NCBI GenBank assembly: GCA_018398585.1
Contig: JAGTTD010000010.1
Coordinates: forward strand, 31,040,638-31,104,637
Source of the DNA: Simmondsia chinensis
Lineage: Eukaryota; Streptophyta; Magnoliopsida; Caryophyllales; Simmondsiaceae
Direction of reading: 5' to 3'
Length of the DNA: 64,000 nt
In this document: positions 43,104 through 54,756 of the stretch, piece after piece
Position numbering within the stretch: position 1 is the stretch's first letter
How the letters are laid out: each line of letters opens with the position of its first letter
Program-made: the position numbers and the translations under genes
Notes under the pieces: model-generated
What the model was told of the DNA's origin: nothing
Database searches by the model: none
What the model saw: the letters and a program-made list of their open reading frames with translations, nothing else

Positions 43104-43836
43104 GTGTCTTGAAGTATGATTGTTTGTGCCTTGGATTGATATGTATCGTATCACTGTATGGGCCACTTGGAATTGGTGTATGGCTTACGCCAGATATTTT
43201 TTCCCACTTGTCCTTTTCTGTGACGTCTTACTTCCCAATGAAAATACTAAATATTATGATGTCTTACGCAGGGGTGATTTAGACCTATTTTTTTAGAGAT
43301 GACTTTCAAAATTAAATTAAAAAAAAAAAATTGCTTCGTACCCCGCAAAAAAAAAATACATTTATTTAAAATAATTTTATATTTTCACCAAATATCAATA
43401 AAAAGTTATTGAACAAATTGTGTTCTTTGTTCAAAATTAGGAGAATGAGTAATCAAATTCAAACTTTTTGACAAACAAGGAAACCCATGACGGATAAACC
43501 AAATCTAGGAAGGTGAACTTGAAATCTCGAATTGAACCAACTTAACCACTGAAGAAATCACCTCGAACTTGAACAATACCAAACTTCAATAGCCAAAGGC
43601 AAACATGAACAAGAGCAATACCCATCTCGAGATGGACATCTGCAAACCCAAGCACCTTGAGGCTCGAACTCAAATGAATAGAGTCAAATGTTGTTAAATA
43701 GAAGCAAAAGCAAAACTGAAGGCAAGAATCAAACAAACAAATACTCATGTTGTGGAGTTCACCACGGCCTAAATCATTTATGCCTCATATCGGTACAAGG
43801 GGACCAAATGGAACTCTATCTCCCAATGTTAACACG
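43104..43836. other. Intergenic stretch, nothing recognised
   Basis: A-runs near 43320 and 43350; no domain-bearing ORF. Confidence 0.4.
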
Positions 43837-44453
43837 TGTTAGGATATTATTTATCTCAAAATTAATATTAATCCGATATAAATTAGATTTGTTTTAGATG
43901 AGATATGATTTAGATTGATATATCTATATAAGTTTGATTTGATAACGATTTGATATTTTGAATTAGATTATATTTAGATAACCGAATTATATATAAAGGT
44001 TGAAGGTTGTGTCTGAGAGGTCTGAAGAAAAGTAAGGAACAACGGGATTTGTAAAGTGGTGCCTTAGGGGCCACTCGGGTAGAGGGAGAGTGAGCGGTTT
44101 AATTGAGAGGTATTCGATGACTAAGAGCTTATGAGAGTTTCCAAAGCTACATTGTGAGAAGGTTGGTGGCTCGCCATATAGAAGCTACAATTTGAAAGGG
44201 TTGGTGACTTGCTGTGTAGTCACATTGATGATGATGATGATGATGATTTTTGATTGACAATGGTTGTATGGTGTTGGGGGTTATAATTAGAGATTATAAT
44301 CCTTAATTTCATAGTGGATTGAGGCACCCGTTCGGTCCCTTGATTTTTCTCTCTAGGTGAGAGAGGGTTTCCATAAATACTAGTGTTGATTGTTTTGATG
44401 TTTATGTTACTTTACGATTCCACTTGTGCTTGGTTGTGTGAATTTTCACAACA
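43837..44453 (+). repeat. Possible solo LTR (617 bp)
   Basis: It starts TGTTAGGATATTATTTATC, has a TATA-like TTATATATAAAGG at about 43987-43999 and ends TTTTCACAACA. This layout fits a copia LTR. Flanks (ACACG / AGAAG) do not match, and no internal region is attached. A (GAT)n run lies at about 44229-44247. Confidence 0.4.
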
Positions 44454-44489
44454 AGAAGTATGATGCCTATCTCTATAGTGTACTAATAA

Positions 44490-45033
44490 GAGATGGATAT
44501 GAGTATGCTCTAATTTGCTCAATGATGGATGTAGTAATGAATGTATTACTAGATGAATTAAAGTGTTGAACATGGAGGCCTATATATAGGCGAACACAAG
44601 AGAACATAATGACAGCAATATCCTCGAAGGTTGCCACCACCACAACGGAGCTAGGGAGTGCCGATGAGAAGAGGGATGGGACACCACCATGGTGGTTGTT
44701 GGAGTACGGGTGAAGGTTGGTCCTGCAAATAGAGGTCCAATTGAGGAGAAAGAAAACATGGGGGGTAGGGAGGAGGCGGATGGGATGCCCAAGTTAAGTG
44801 CCAAGTTCAATGTAGACATCCCGATTGGTGGTGGTGTACCGGAGCTGGCAACACCGGTATCGACCAATCGAGGGAAGGGAGCACTAGAGGTGATGGGTCC
44901 GACATTGTGACTGTCGGCACCACCACCGGCTGGGTGGGACCCATGGCTGCGGGTGGAGAACAAGCATTGACATTGTCAGCCTCCACCGTGGGCCAAGAGG
45001 TGCCTGCTGGGGAAGAAGGGAAGGAGGAGAAGG
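44490..45033 (-). mobile_element. Copia-4 remnant, left part (same family as Copia-3)
   Basis: 44560-44600 (GGCCTATATATAGGC) resembles the Copia-3 LTR core, and 44640-45033 aligns with 58310-58680 (GGATG-CCCAA..AAGT, GGCAACACC..ATCGACC, GAGGTGATGGG words). The element is cut by Copia-2, and its other side resumes at 51100. Gag and pol are absent, so this was already a deletion derivative. Long frames on both strands here are not supported as genes. Confidence 0.6.
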
Positions 45034-45802
45034 TGTTGGAAATGTAACAAAGATTAGCCAAATTGAATATTGAAGTCCTAAGCTAGAGCCCACATCCCAC
45101 ATGGATAATTTAGTGAAGGAAATGATACTTTATGTATGACCTTGTAACAAGAAGTACTTGAACTAAGTGATGGGTGAAAGAATGGTGGGAACCACACGCG
45201 CGTGGGTTTCCTTTTTTTACGAGTATTTTTAGTTTATCGAAAATTTTTTTTTGTCGCCCATCAATGCGCCTTGTGAAAACGCACCCGTCTCTCCCAAGAA
45301 GAACCTCCATTACTGCTTAAGGGAAGCACCCCTTCAAAGCTGACAACTGGACCTCCTTTATTACTAGTTTTTCCCAAGGGTCGCAACCCTTCAGGACTGA
45401 CCGTTGGGAGGTCATAGCTGCTCCCAACAGCCACCATTATAACTATAAATACCGCCTCTTGTCAGCCATTTTTAATCATCCAAAATTTAGAACAACTTCT
45501 CCTCCTCTTTCTCCAAGTTTTTCCCGCCTTCTTCTCTAAAACTCCTTCTAAGCCTGGGCAAGTTCACTTAGCATCCCACCCGGCTTCTAACGAGTGCACG
45601 TTAAAGGTTGAATCGCTTTAATTCTAGGGGATGGCCGCCGGTTGAACTGTATGCACCCTAGCAGCGGCGAAATCATCTTTTAGGATAGTGGCTTATGCCA
45701 CGGCGTAGTTACTCATTTGTAAGATCCTTCCTCACTTAATCATTTAGTCGTTTTCGTTGCTGTATTTGATTGGTTACTGTTTTACTTACTTTTTACTCAA
45801 CA
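45034..45802 (+). repeat. Copia-2 5' LTR (769 bp)
   Basis: It contains a TATA-like ACTATAAATACC at about 45443 and a leader-like CT-rich region, and ends TTACTCAACA. What follows (ATTTAAAAGACG) does not match the usual tRNA-Met primer site. Confidence 0.9.
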
Positions 45803-45827
45803 ATTTAAAAGACGATTTTCTTCAATC

Positions 45828-46726
45828 ATGGCAACGAAACTCCCTCTTCCCGATATGTCTGAACTTGAACCACTAAATGGGAAGAACTACAAACACCGGT
45901 CTCTTAAGCTGCTGTTCTACCTGGAGCAACTTAAATTGACTATGTTCGCTATGGAAAGAACATCCCTGAAGAAGAAACTGCTAAAAACATTTTTGAGGAA
46001 AAATTCACTGCTGCTAATAAAAGCTGTAGGGGTACACTGTTGCATTACATGACTGATAGTTTATTCGATATTTATGTTAAAATGGATACCGCTAAGGAAA
46101 TATGGGACATGCTTCTTAAAAAATATGGGAGCAATGATGCGGGTACTAGAAAATACGTTGTTAGCAACTGGCTGGATTTTAAAGTAGTTGACGACAAACC
46201 AATCATTAACCAAATACACGAGTATGAAAACATTGTAGGTACTCTACTGTCGGAAGGTCTGAAAATCTGTGAAATCACTCAAGCTTATGTCCTTATCGAA
46301 AAGCTTCCTCCCTCATGGAAAAACTATAGGAATCTACTCATGCATAAGAAAAAAGATCTATATTTAGAAGAACTTGTGGGTCATCTGAAAATTGAAGAAG
46401 AAAATAGGCTGAAGGATAAGGCAAACTCACACTCTTACTATTCTAAAGCTAACATTGTCAAAACAAAAGCTGCCTCCTTTGACAGGTTCAAAGGAAAAGA
46501 CAAAAGGTACCACTCCCACCTCAAACCTAGGGGAAAAATTCAAAACACGAAGGCCAAATTCCAAGGAGAATGCTACTTCTGCGGGAAACATGGACACAAT
46601 GCAAAGGACTACAGAAACAAGAAGCACCAATCCAAAGACAACAAGAACAAGGCCAATCTAGTAGAAACTGACAACATTGTAGTTGTGGTCTCAGAAGTGA
46701 AATTGGTGAACAACGTGACAGAATGA
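45828..46726 (+). pseudogene. Copia-2 gag, one frameshift
   Basis: The start ATG at 45828 gives MATKLPLPDMSELEPLNGK, a typical copia gag N-terminus 25 bp after the LTR. The frame shifts between about 45955 and 46050. It then continues as 46040-46726 with MDTAKEIWDMLLKKYG, IHEYENIVGTLLSEGLKI, LPPSWKNYRNLLMH and a basic region. The zinc knuckle reads CYFCGKHGHNAKDYRN, in which the final Cys is Tyr. It ends at a TGA just before the protease. Confidence 0.85.
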
Positions 46727-47331
46727 ATAGTGGATGCTGGCGCTACTAAACACATCTGTCCACATCGGAACATGTTTGAAGAATACCAGAAGGTGAATGA
46801 TGGCAATGTCGTCTACATGGGAAATTCAACAGCCGTACCAATCCTCGGAAAAGGGAAGATCTCTTTAAAACTCACCTCTGGTAAAATGCTTACATTAACT
46901 ATTGTGCTGCATGTGTCATTAAAGATGGTTTAAAATTAGCATTTGATTCCGATAGACTCGTGCTCACTAGAAATGGTGAAATTGTGTGGAAGGGTTACTA
47001 CAACGGGGGTCTATTTATTCTTGATGCAAACTGTGTTAATGAAATGAATGCTAGTACTTCTTCCGCTTATATCGCTGAATCCCTTCATTTATGGCATGCT
47101 CGTTTAGGACATGTGAATGTTAAATCTATCAAACATTTAAAGAAAATGAACTTAATCCTTGACTTTAATAATACGGATTTCTCTAAATGTGAAGTATGCA
47201 TTGAAGCTAAATACGCGAAAAAACCATTTAAATCCATTGAAAGACATACCGAACTACTAGAATTGGTCCATAACGACTTAGAGGATTTTAAAAGAACAAT
47301 CAACAAAAGGGCGGTAAAAGATACTACATAA
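46727..47331 (+). pseudogene. Copia-2 protease and GAG-pre-integrase
   Basis: Directly after the gag stop the frame reads IVDAGATKHICPHRNMF; the active site D[ST]G is D-A-G here. The frame ends at a TAA (46931-46933). The next frame (46960-47331) carries the GAG-pre-integrase domain: LHLWHARLGHVNVKSIKHLK and CEVCIEAKYAKKPF, with the His/Cys zinc ligands present. It reaches the first integrase catalytic Asp (LVHNDLEDF, about 47265-47290) before a stop. Confidence 0.85.
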
Positions 47332-48287
47332 CCTTTGTAGATGACCACTCTAGATATACCATGGTATACCTTCTACGGACTAAATATGAAGCTGAACAAA
47401 TGTTCTTAAAGTATAAAGCGAAGGTTGGAAACCAACTAGGAAGAACAATAAAAAGACTAAGGTCTGATAGAGGAGGGGAATATGACCCTACTTCTCTAGA
47501 GAAGCATTGCGAAGAGAGAGGAATAATACATGAAAGAACACCCCCATACTGTCCAGAGTCAAATGGCATTGCAGAAAGGAAAAATAGAACCTTGAAAAAT
47601 ATGATGAACGCTATGCTAATAAGTGCTGGACTTCCTGATAAAATGTGGGGGGAGGCGATTTTATCTGATTGTTATGTACTAAACCGTCTACCTCGTAAGA
47701 AAATTGATAACACACCTTATGAAGTATGGAAAGGCTACGCCCCTAATTTAAAATACCTTAAAGCGTGGGGGTGTCTGGCCAAAGTTGGACTACTTGACTT
47801 TAAAAGAAGCAAAATTGGACCTAAGACCATTGATTCCATCTTTATTGGATATGCATACCATAGTACTGCATATAGGTTTTTAATAAAAGGCGAAAATGAC
47901 TCTTTTGCATGCGGTAGGATAATAGAGTCTAGAGATGCCGAGTTCTTCGAACACATATTTCCCATGAAATTTAATGCTCGGTCTATAACTCCTAACCCTA
48001 TGCCCTTCAGTATTGAGAATGCTGATAAAATTGACACACAAGAAATAAGGAGTAAAAGAGCTAGAAAAGAAAATAGTTTTGGACCAGACTTTATCACCTT
48101 CTTAAATAAACATAATGAGATAAATGAGGAAATTGTGTATGCTTATACGCTAGAAGAAGATCCAAAAACATACGATGAAGCCATGAAATTTTTTGACTCC
48201 ACATTTTGGAAAGAAGCCATTAACAACGAATTAGAGTCAACTTTGAATAACCATGCTTGGGAACTGGTGGACATCTTTAGAGGATGA
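47290..48287 (+). pseudogene. Copia-2 integrase, catalytic triad intact
   Basis: After a shift near 47325 the frame reads YITFVDDHSRYTMVYLLRTK. It contains the second and third catalytic residues, Asp in RLRSDRGGEYD and Glu in ESNGIAERKNRT, then LISAGLPDKMWGEA, WGCLAKVG and KTIDSIFIGYA. It continues into the inter-domain linker and the RT lead-in (FWKEAINNELESTLNNHAWEL) and stops at 48285-48287. Among the window's transposon proteins this is one of the best preserved. Confidence 0.9.
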
Positions 48288-49143
48288 AAACCAATTGGCT
48301 GTAAGTGGATTAAAAAGAAACTAAAGGCCAATCGGTCAATCGATAAATTTAAGGCTAGACTAGTGGCTAAGGGATTTACACAAAGAAAGGGAGTTGATTA
48401 TTTTTTATACATATTCACCCATCACTAAAATAGCCAATATCAGGGCCTTAATTGCTATAGCCTCTATTCATAATTTATTTGTCCATCAAATGGATGTTAA
48501 AACTGCCTTTCTAAATGGTGATTTAAATGAAGAAATTTATATGGAACAACCAGAGGGATTTGTTGTTTTAAGCCAAGAAAAGAAAGTATGTAAATTAATC
48601 AAATCTCTATATGGCCTAAAACAAGCACCAAAGCAATGGCATGAAAAATCTAACAGCACCTTGGTTATTAACAACTTTTGTATGAATGATGGAGACTCTT
48701 GTGTATACTCTAAGTCTAATTGTAATGGGTGTGTTATTATTTGCTTATTTGTAGATGATATGTTAATTTTTGGCACAACTTTAAACATTGTCATTGAAAC
48801 TAAGAACTTTCTAAGCTCGAAATTTGATATGAAGGACCTAGGTGAGGTGGACATAATACTAGGAGTTAAAATTACGAGGACTCCTGAAGGTATCAGCCTT
48901 AATCAGTCTCACTATATTGAAAAGATTCTTGGAAGGTTCGACATGTTTGATGCCGATCTAGTAAGAACACCTTATGATCCTAGCATACACTTGACTAAAC
49001 ATAAAGGTGTTGCAATGTGCCAATCTGAATATGCTAAGATAATTGGAAGGGTCATGTTCTTCATGAACTACACCAGGCCTGACATAGCGTATGCGGTAAG
49101 TAGACTTAGTAGATACACTCATAATCCAAATGAAGAAAATTAG
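48288..49143 (+). pseudogene. Copia-2 reverse transcriptase
   Basis: The sequence continues past the TGA as KPIGCKWIKKKLKANRSIDK and ARLVAKGFTQRKGVDY, then shifts near 48398. The frame 48394-49143 carries VHQMDVKTAFLNGDLNEEIY (catalytic Asp), LIKSLYGLKQAPKQWHEK, CLFVDDMLIFG (FVDD, 48748-48759), KFDMKDLGEVDIILGVKI and MNYTRPDIAYAVSRLSRYT. Catalytic residues are intact; one stop and one shift separate it from the integrase. Confidence 0.9.
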
Positions 49144-49690
49144 AATGCTTTGAAAAGACTGCTTAAATATTTAAAAGGAACAATGAACTAGGGGCTTCAC
49201 TATACAAAATTTCCTGCTATACTAGAAGGATATAGTGATGCTAACTGGATATCGGATAACGATGAAATTAATTCCACTACTGGCTATGTTTTTACACTAG
49301 GGGAGGTGCTATATCCCGGAAGTTGACTAAGCAATCTTGTACTGCCAAATCTACCATGGAATATGAATTTATTTCTCTTGAGTTGGCAGGACATGAGCAG
49401 AATGGTTGAGAACCTTACTTGCAGATGTGCCATTGTGAGGGCATCCAGCTCCATTAGTTACATTGCATTGTGACAATCAGACAGCCACTGCGGTCACAAA
49501 AAACAAAATGTATAATGGCAAGAAGAGACACATTCGTCTTATACATAAAATTGTAAAAGATCTTTTAGAAAGTGGGGTGATAATGTGAGGTCGGAAAAGA
49601 ACCTTGCAGATCTGTTAAAGAAAGGCCTTTGTCTGAAAATTGTATTAGAAACATCGAAGAGGATGGGATTAAAGTCTGTAATGTGAATTA
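49144..49690 (+). pseudogene. Copia-2 RNase H, frameshifted
   Basis: Beyond the TAG at 49141-49143 come [33 protein letters not shown] (catalytic Asp) and GYVFTLG. A shift near 49305 follows. The end reads EKNLADLLKKGLCLKIVLE and TSKRMGLKSV, the copia pol terminus, stopping at about 49688. Several stops lie between about 49440 and 49570. Confidence 0.8.
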
Positions 49691-50284
49691 ACTGTGATGT
49701 ATCTCGACCTGGTTTATACAGGTTCAATGAGTAAGTTATAGTTCAGTTCGAATGAACACTGTAATAAATTATTGTCCCTCCCTATGATGTTGATAGTGTT
49801 GGGCAATCCATAGCCATAGTTTGGTAGTGTGAGCTGAGTCACACTTGATGGAACCCAACAATTGTTAATAAGGTGATAAGGATGAGCCTTGACTCTTAAT
49901 GGACCCATAAGCATTGTTGGTGGTGCGAATTAACACACACTTGATGGGATCCACCTATGTAGGTGTGGGGGTGTGGCTGCTCCCTATGAAGGTTAGAGAC
50001 TTTCCTTCTAGAGCACTTATGAGAATCCAGAATGGACGCATGGCCGCTAAAGGCGTTAAACTACGGGATTTGCTAAGATATTTTGAGCTTGGTATGTGCT
50101 CAGGTGAAAGACTATACAACCTCTTGTCAAGTTCAAAACAAAAGTTACATGACAAGCTGTTGGTCTTAAACTTGTAATGTACTAAGTGTCGATTCAAGTT
50201 GCGAGAAATCGACATTGAAAACTAAGCTCGTCCTTTTTCCCAGACTAATCTCCTTTCTTTAACTTTGTAACATTTGTGGGTGAC
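49691..50284 (+). other. Copia-2 3' non-coding region
   Basis: No coding pattern. It carries the CTGGTTTATACAGGTTCAATG phrase in shortened form like the 4441-5009 region and ends in a weak purine stretch (GTGGGTGAC) before the LTR. Confidence 0.6.
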
Positions 50285-51099
50285 TGTTGGAAATGTAACA
50301 AAGATTAACCAAATTGAATATTGAAGTCCTAAGCTAAAACCCACATTCCACATGGATAATTTAGTGAAGGGAGAGGTACTTTATAAATGACATTGTAACA
50401 AGGAGTACTTGAACTAAGTAATGGGTGAAAGAATGGTGGGAACCACACATGCGCGCACCGCCCGCCTGCCGTGCCGTGCTGTGGCGAGGGTGTGGGCGTG
50501 GTTGCCCTTTTTATTACGAGTATTTTTATTTTACCGGAAATATTTTTTTGCCAGCCATCAATGCGTCTCATGAAAACGCACCCGTCTCTCCCAAGAAGAA
50601 CCTCTATTACTGCTTAGGGAAGCACTCCTCCTAAGCTGACAACTAGGCCACCTTTATTACTGGTTTTTCCAAAGAGGCGCGACCCTTCAAGGCTGACCGT
50701 TGGGAGGTCATAGCTGCTCCCAACAACCACCATTATAACCATAAATATCGCCTCTTGTCAGCCATTTTCAATCATTCAAAATTCAGAACAACTTCTCCTC
50801 CTTTTTCTCTAAGCTCTCTCTTGCCTTCTTTTCTAAAACTCTTTCTAAGTCTGGACAAGTTCACTTAGCATTCCACCCGGCTTCTAACGAGTGCACGTTA
50901 AAGGTTGGATCGCGTTAATCCTAGAGGACGGCCGCCAGTTGAGCTATATGCGCTCTAGCAGCAGCGACATTGTCTTTTAGGACAGTGGCTTATACCACGG
51001 CGCGGTTACTCATTTGTAAGATCTTTCCTCACTTAATCACTTAGTCATTTTCGTTGCTGTGTTTGATTGGTTACTATTTTACTTATTGTTTACTCAACA
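50285..51099 (+). repeat. Copia-2 3' LTR (815 bp)
   Basis: Matches the 5' LTR but contains about 45 extra GC-rich bases near 50452-50500 (CGCCCGCCTGCC, GTGTGGGCGTGG). Confidence 0.9.
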
Positions 51100-51263
51100 T
51101 AAGGCACTTGCATAAGACCTATTAGGGTTAGATGCCATTGCTCAAATTAAAAAGAATACAGTAAAGAAATTAACGAAATAGAGAATTCAACACTTACAAA
51201 GAAAAGAAAATAACAGCAGAAGAAAGAAAAAAAAAATAAATCAGAGAGGATGGCTCTGGTACT
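51100..51263 (-). mobile_element. Copia-4 remnant, right part with primer-binding site
   Basis: 51105-51262 aligns with the Copia-3 leader at 58690-58838 (TTAGGGTTAGATGCCATTG vs TTAGATGTCATTG, then GAATTCAACAC.TA.AAAG). On the minus strand 51263-51250 reads GTACCAGAGCCATC, a tRNA-Met type PBS. The LTR that should follow is replaced by an RTE fragment. Confidence 0.65.
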
Positions 51264-51625
51264 AAACAACAATAACAACAACAAAAAACCCAGTGGTGCA
51301 AAGGGCTCCCACAAAAGCAGGGTCTGGGGGGGTAGATGTAAGCAGCTTTCCCCCTGCAGGGGGTACCTTGAAGAAAGGTTGTTTTCGAGGACCCCCAACC
51401 TGATAGGTTGGTCCCAACATAGCGTATGTGACCAGTCAGTAGGAGATCACCAACGCATGAGTAAGGCAGGACACACAGCGAGCAAAAACACAAACTTAAG
51501 CAAGCCACATCAAGCATAAAGCAAAAACTAGGCGGAAATCACAGGATAGGGAGGCGGGTAAGCGGGCAAGTAGCGGCTCATGCGAACATGTACACACCTA
51601 AGTGCGCCCGGAGACTGTCAAGGCC
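51264..51625 (-). mobile_element. RTE-type LINE 3' fragment (copy 5)
   Basis: Begins with AAACAACAATAACAACAAC (reversed TTG tail), then the family's CCCAGTG, GCTCCCACAAAAGCAGGGTCTG and GAGGACCCCCAACCTGATAG words, and fades out at about 51625. Only the 3' UTR is present. Confidence 0.8.
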
Positions 51626-52108
51626 TAGCACATTAAGATAAACAAAATGTCTGTTTCTATGTCTCGCATTGCCATAGTGGCACTACATTTTTAGGGAAAA
51701 TCATACCTGTTGGATTTTTATTTATTTATTTATTTATTTTTTTGCCGTTGGAACAATTGATATTAAGGAAATTAGCAAGAAATCTGCCCCCGCTATTGAA
51801 TCAGTGGGCAGATATGAAAGAGTGAAGCATCTGACTCTCTCATGGAAAGTGCAAATATCAAAGGAGTGGCCGGTTTTTGTCAAAGGTTAGTAGCTCAAGC
51901 TAGAACATCGAGCTCAGATTGTCGGCAGCAAAACAAATTTCGCAAATTTCCAAGTCTGTTGAAACCAGCCAACAACGTTTATAAAAATGACCATAAAAAA
52001 TGTAACTCTGGGTTGGAAGAAGTCCATTATTAAAGTAATTAAAATAATAAAGAAAGGGAAAATGGTGTTGAAAATTGGACAGAGCCAAGCTGGGCCAATG
52101 AGAACAAG
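51626..52108. other. Gene-free stretch upstream of a possible promoter
   Basis: A (TTTA)n run at 51718-51740. No ORF with support. Confidence 0.35.
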
Positions 52109-52292
52109 TATAAATTCAACCCAGATTGCTCTGTTTCTTACAACAAGAAGAAGAAGAAGAAGAAGAGTTATAGTCTCAGTTTGATTCATTCTCTCTTTTT
52201 GTATTTTCCACGTAAAATCACCACCAACGAGGGATTGCTGTTGAAGGGGAAGATTAAACAGAGATTTAATTGGATTGATCCCATTGTTTCTG
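52109..52292 (+). promoter_or_regulatory. Possible promoter and 5' leader exon
   Basis: TATAAAT at 52109 lies about 30 bp before a C/T- and GAA-rich leader (AAGAAGAAGAAG at 52146-52166). An exon-like segment then ends TTTCTG|GTAATAGTTC at 52292, and the next sequence is T-rich like a plant intron. The next plausible acceptor is TTTTCCCGCCAG|GAGAGC at 59649, 30 bp before the GH36 start codon. If joined, the leader intron would be about 7.4 kb and contain Copia-3. This is inference. Confidence 0.3.
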
Positions 52293-53684
52293 GTAATAGT
52301 TCATTCTAATTTTGGGTTTTTGATTATGGTAAATGATGTGGGTTTTGTGATTTATTTGTGCAAATTTAGTTGAATGTTGAGATTGGAGATCGTTGAATTG
52401 TTAGAAAGATAATTGTCAAATGATGAGTTTGTTATATAAATAGTCACGCATCAAAAAATACTGGAGAATTATACTAAGTTATACACCAAGTGAGCTACCC
52501 ATGATTGGCAATTGATTTTGCGATAGAAACCCACTTAAAATGCAATAGAGTAACAACATAAATTTATACGAGGAGCTGTTATAGGAGATATTTACAAGGT
52601 TCATCTATGATGTTTTTAAGTTTTTTTCAAATCAATTCTAGTCTTTTATTCTGTCTGTAATGGTTACTAAATTTTTTTTGAAATTAGTTGCTTTATCTTT
52701 TATTTTGTTGAAAATTGTCCATAAGATTTTATTTTAATTCAAAATTAGTTCAAAATGTTTTGTTCTACGATAAAACTGATCCATTATTTTTAAAAATTTT
52801 ACCTACTTTTGGTCCCATGTAGGCCAATTTTGCCCTAAAACAAAATATGGGTGACTAATTTAAACATGATATAAATATTAGAGATCATTTTGAATTAAAC
52901 AATAAGGGGCCAATTTGAACGAAGTTAAAAACTTCTTGGCCAAAGCATAAATAACTCGATGTTATACCGCTCGATTGAAATGAATATAAGAGATAATTAT
53001 ATTCTAAAATGTTCAATTTGATGGTATATCACATGGTAAGATATTCAGTTTATATTGGAGCTGATTTTTGTGGTTTGTGCTGTTCATTTTATTATGTATA
53101 TTCTTTATTTGTTTCATCTCTTAATTCCTTGATTATGATTTTCTTTTTGCTTTTGATTTTTGAATTTTTTGTTGCTGCCTTGTATCTGACTAGAGTTAAT
53201 TGTTATGTTTGTTCAAATTGGTCTCTTATCTTTTCTTTTGTTTAAATTAATCCATCTTTTTTGTAACTTTATTCGTATTAGTCCCTTGTCATTTCTTTTG
53301 TTTGAAACGATCCATAATGTTTTAGTTTACAACAAGATTGGTCTTCCAAATGGTCACATAAATTAAATAAAAATTCAAAAGATGTGGCACCAATTTTTGT
53401 ATAAAATAAAAATTATGGATAAAGTTCAACAAAAAAAAATACGAGAGAAGATAAGTGACTAACTTGAACAAACTTAAAAAGATAAGGACTAACAATATAA
53501 AATAGTAACTCTATCTGATTATTGCATTGATGAGTAATCGAAATAAAAATTGCTTTGTACATAGCGCAAATTAGGTTAGGGATTCAATCTCCATGCCATT
53601 TTCCAATTATTAGGATGAGGAAAATACCAATTTGTTGCATATTTTAACTAATTAATCCATTTGTGTGTGTTTATTTTTGTAAAT
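52293..53684. other. Intron-like AT-rich stretch with two MITE-like inverted repeats
   Basis: 52615-52945 and 53211-53469 each have ends that pair imperfectly. For the latter, GTTCAAATTGGTCTCTTATC at 53211 matches the reverse complement of 53450-53469 with four differences. Both contain TTAGTC/GGTCC-type words. No coding sequence. Confidence 0.4.
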
Positions 53685-53858
53685 GTAGAGAAAATTGTAT
53701 ATTAAAATGATAAAAGTGCAGAACATGAGGGGCCTTTATATAGGCCAAGTACTACTAACACAAAGACTACAATGCCCTTGAACTTTATATTAGTCAAGGG
53801 CTACGAAAGTAATAATATAAAACCCTAAGCTAGGAAGGTTCTAGAATATATTCTAATA
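53685..53858 (-). repeat. Copia-3 3' LTR (174 bp)
   Basis: Aligns with 58841-59013. Its minus-strand start reads TATTAG where TGTTAG is expected. Confidence 0.85.
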
Positions 53859-53859
53859 C

Positions 53860-54115
53860 GCCATCTCAATCTGAGCAGGGTGAAAGAACGCGAAGATTGG
53901 TCTTGTGTTGTAAGAAGCGGTCAGTGGACTTTGTGAAGATATCAGCAACTTGCCTAGCTGTGGGAGTATAACGGACCTGAAGATCGCCTTTAAGCACCTT
54001 GTCTTGAACATAGTGGAAGCCAACATCGACATGTTTGCTTCTTTCATTGGACACTTGATTTTCAGCAAGGTCTGAAGCGGAGACATTGTCACAGTAGACT
54101 GTAATTGGTCCTGGG

Positions 54116-54156
<41 letters not shown>

Positions 54157-54750
54157 TCATCAGATAACGACTCCAGTCACTCTCAGCTATAGATTAAGCA
54201 ACAGCCTGATATTCAGATTCGGTTGTGTATTTGGATACAGTAGCTTGCTTCTTCGCTCACCATGAGATAAGTTTGGGACCAAGGTACAGGGCATAACCAG
54301 TGGTAAATCGACGTGTAATAGGGTAGCCACCCCAGTCAACATTAGCAAATGCAGTGACCGTGGGTGTGCGGGCGGGTATGATGAAGATACCATGATCAGG
54401 GGTGGCTTGGAGGTACCAAAGGATGCACTTGACAGTCTACCAGTGAGGGTTGTGGGAAGCATGCATGAACTGGGAGATGAGGTTGACTGCATAGCATATG
54501 TCAGGACGAGCGGGCCCCTATAGCACTTCTTTACTTAGTGGGATCCTCAAGAGGGTCCCCATTGCTCAAGGAGAGGTGTGCTCGGGCAGGGAGGGGGTCT
54601 TGATGAGCTTGGCATCACACAAGTCATGTTTACTGAGAAGGTTGATTGTGTACTCATGTTGGGAGAGAAAAAGAAGATTGGTGTACATTGGGCTTTAATT
54701 CCAATGAAATAATGCAAGGGGCCAAGGTATTTCTTGGCGAATTGGATCGA
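53860..54750 (-). pseudogene. Copia-3 RNase H
   Basis: The minus frame 54054-53866 reads SNERSKHVDVGFHYVQDKVL, LQVRYTPTARQVADIFTKS, the C-terminal HI...FH.VRD...V.YV.T..Q.AD..TK motif of copia. Upstream, 54492-54187 has out-of-phase pieces, and an AT microsatellite (54117-54154) splits the domain. The first catalytic Asp segment around 54310-54340 (reversed, ANVDWGGYP) is recognisable. Confidence 0.75.
54117..54154. repeat. (AT)n microsatellite
   Basis: About 34 bp of AT repeats inside the Copia-3 RNase H. Confidence 0.95.
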
Positions 54751-54756
54751 TAAGGA

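Larger units (their letters stand above)
45034..51099 (+). mobile_element. Copia-2: Ty1/copia element (6.1 kb), TSD (G/T)AAGG
   Basis: LTRs 45034-45802 and 50285-51099 start TGTTGGAAATG and end TTTACTCAACA. GAAGG precedes and TAAGG follows, a 5-bp duplication with one difference. The internal order gag, protease, integrase, RT, RNase H is copia. It is inserted in Copia-4, whose halves flank it. All parts carry frame breaks, but the integrase and RT are well preserved. About 590 bp of non-coding sequence lies between pol and the 3' LTR. Confidence 0.92.

Noticed and set aside
44580..45102. Minus-strand frames of 84-127 codons, Pro/Ser-rich
   Set aside because: They lie in a copia leader remnant also found non-coding at 58310-58680, and run across the Copia-2 LTR boundary.
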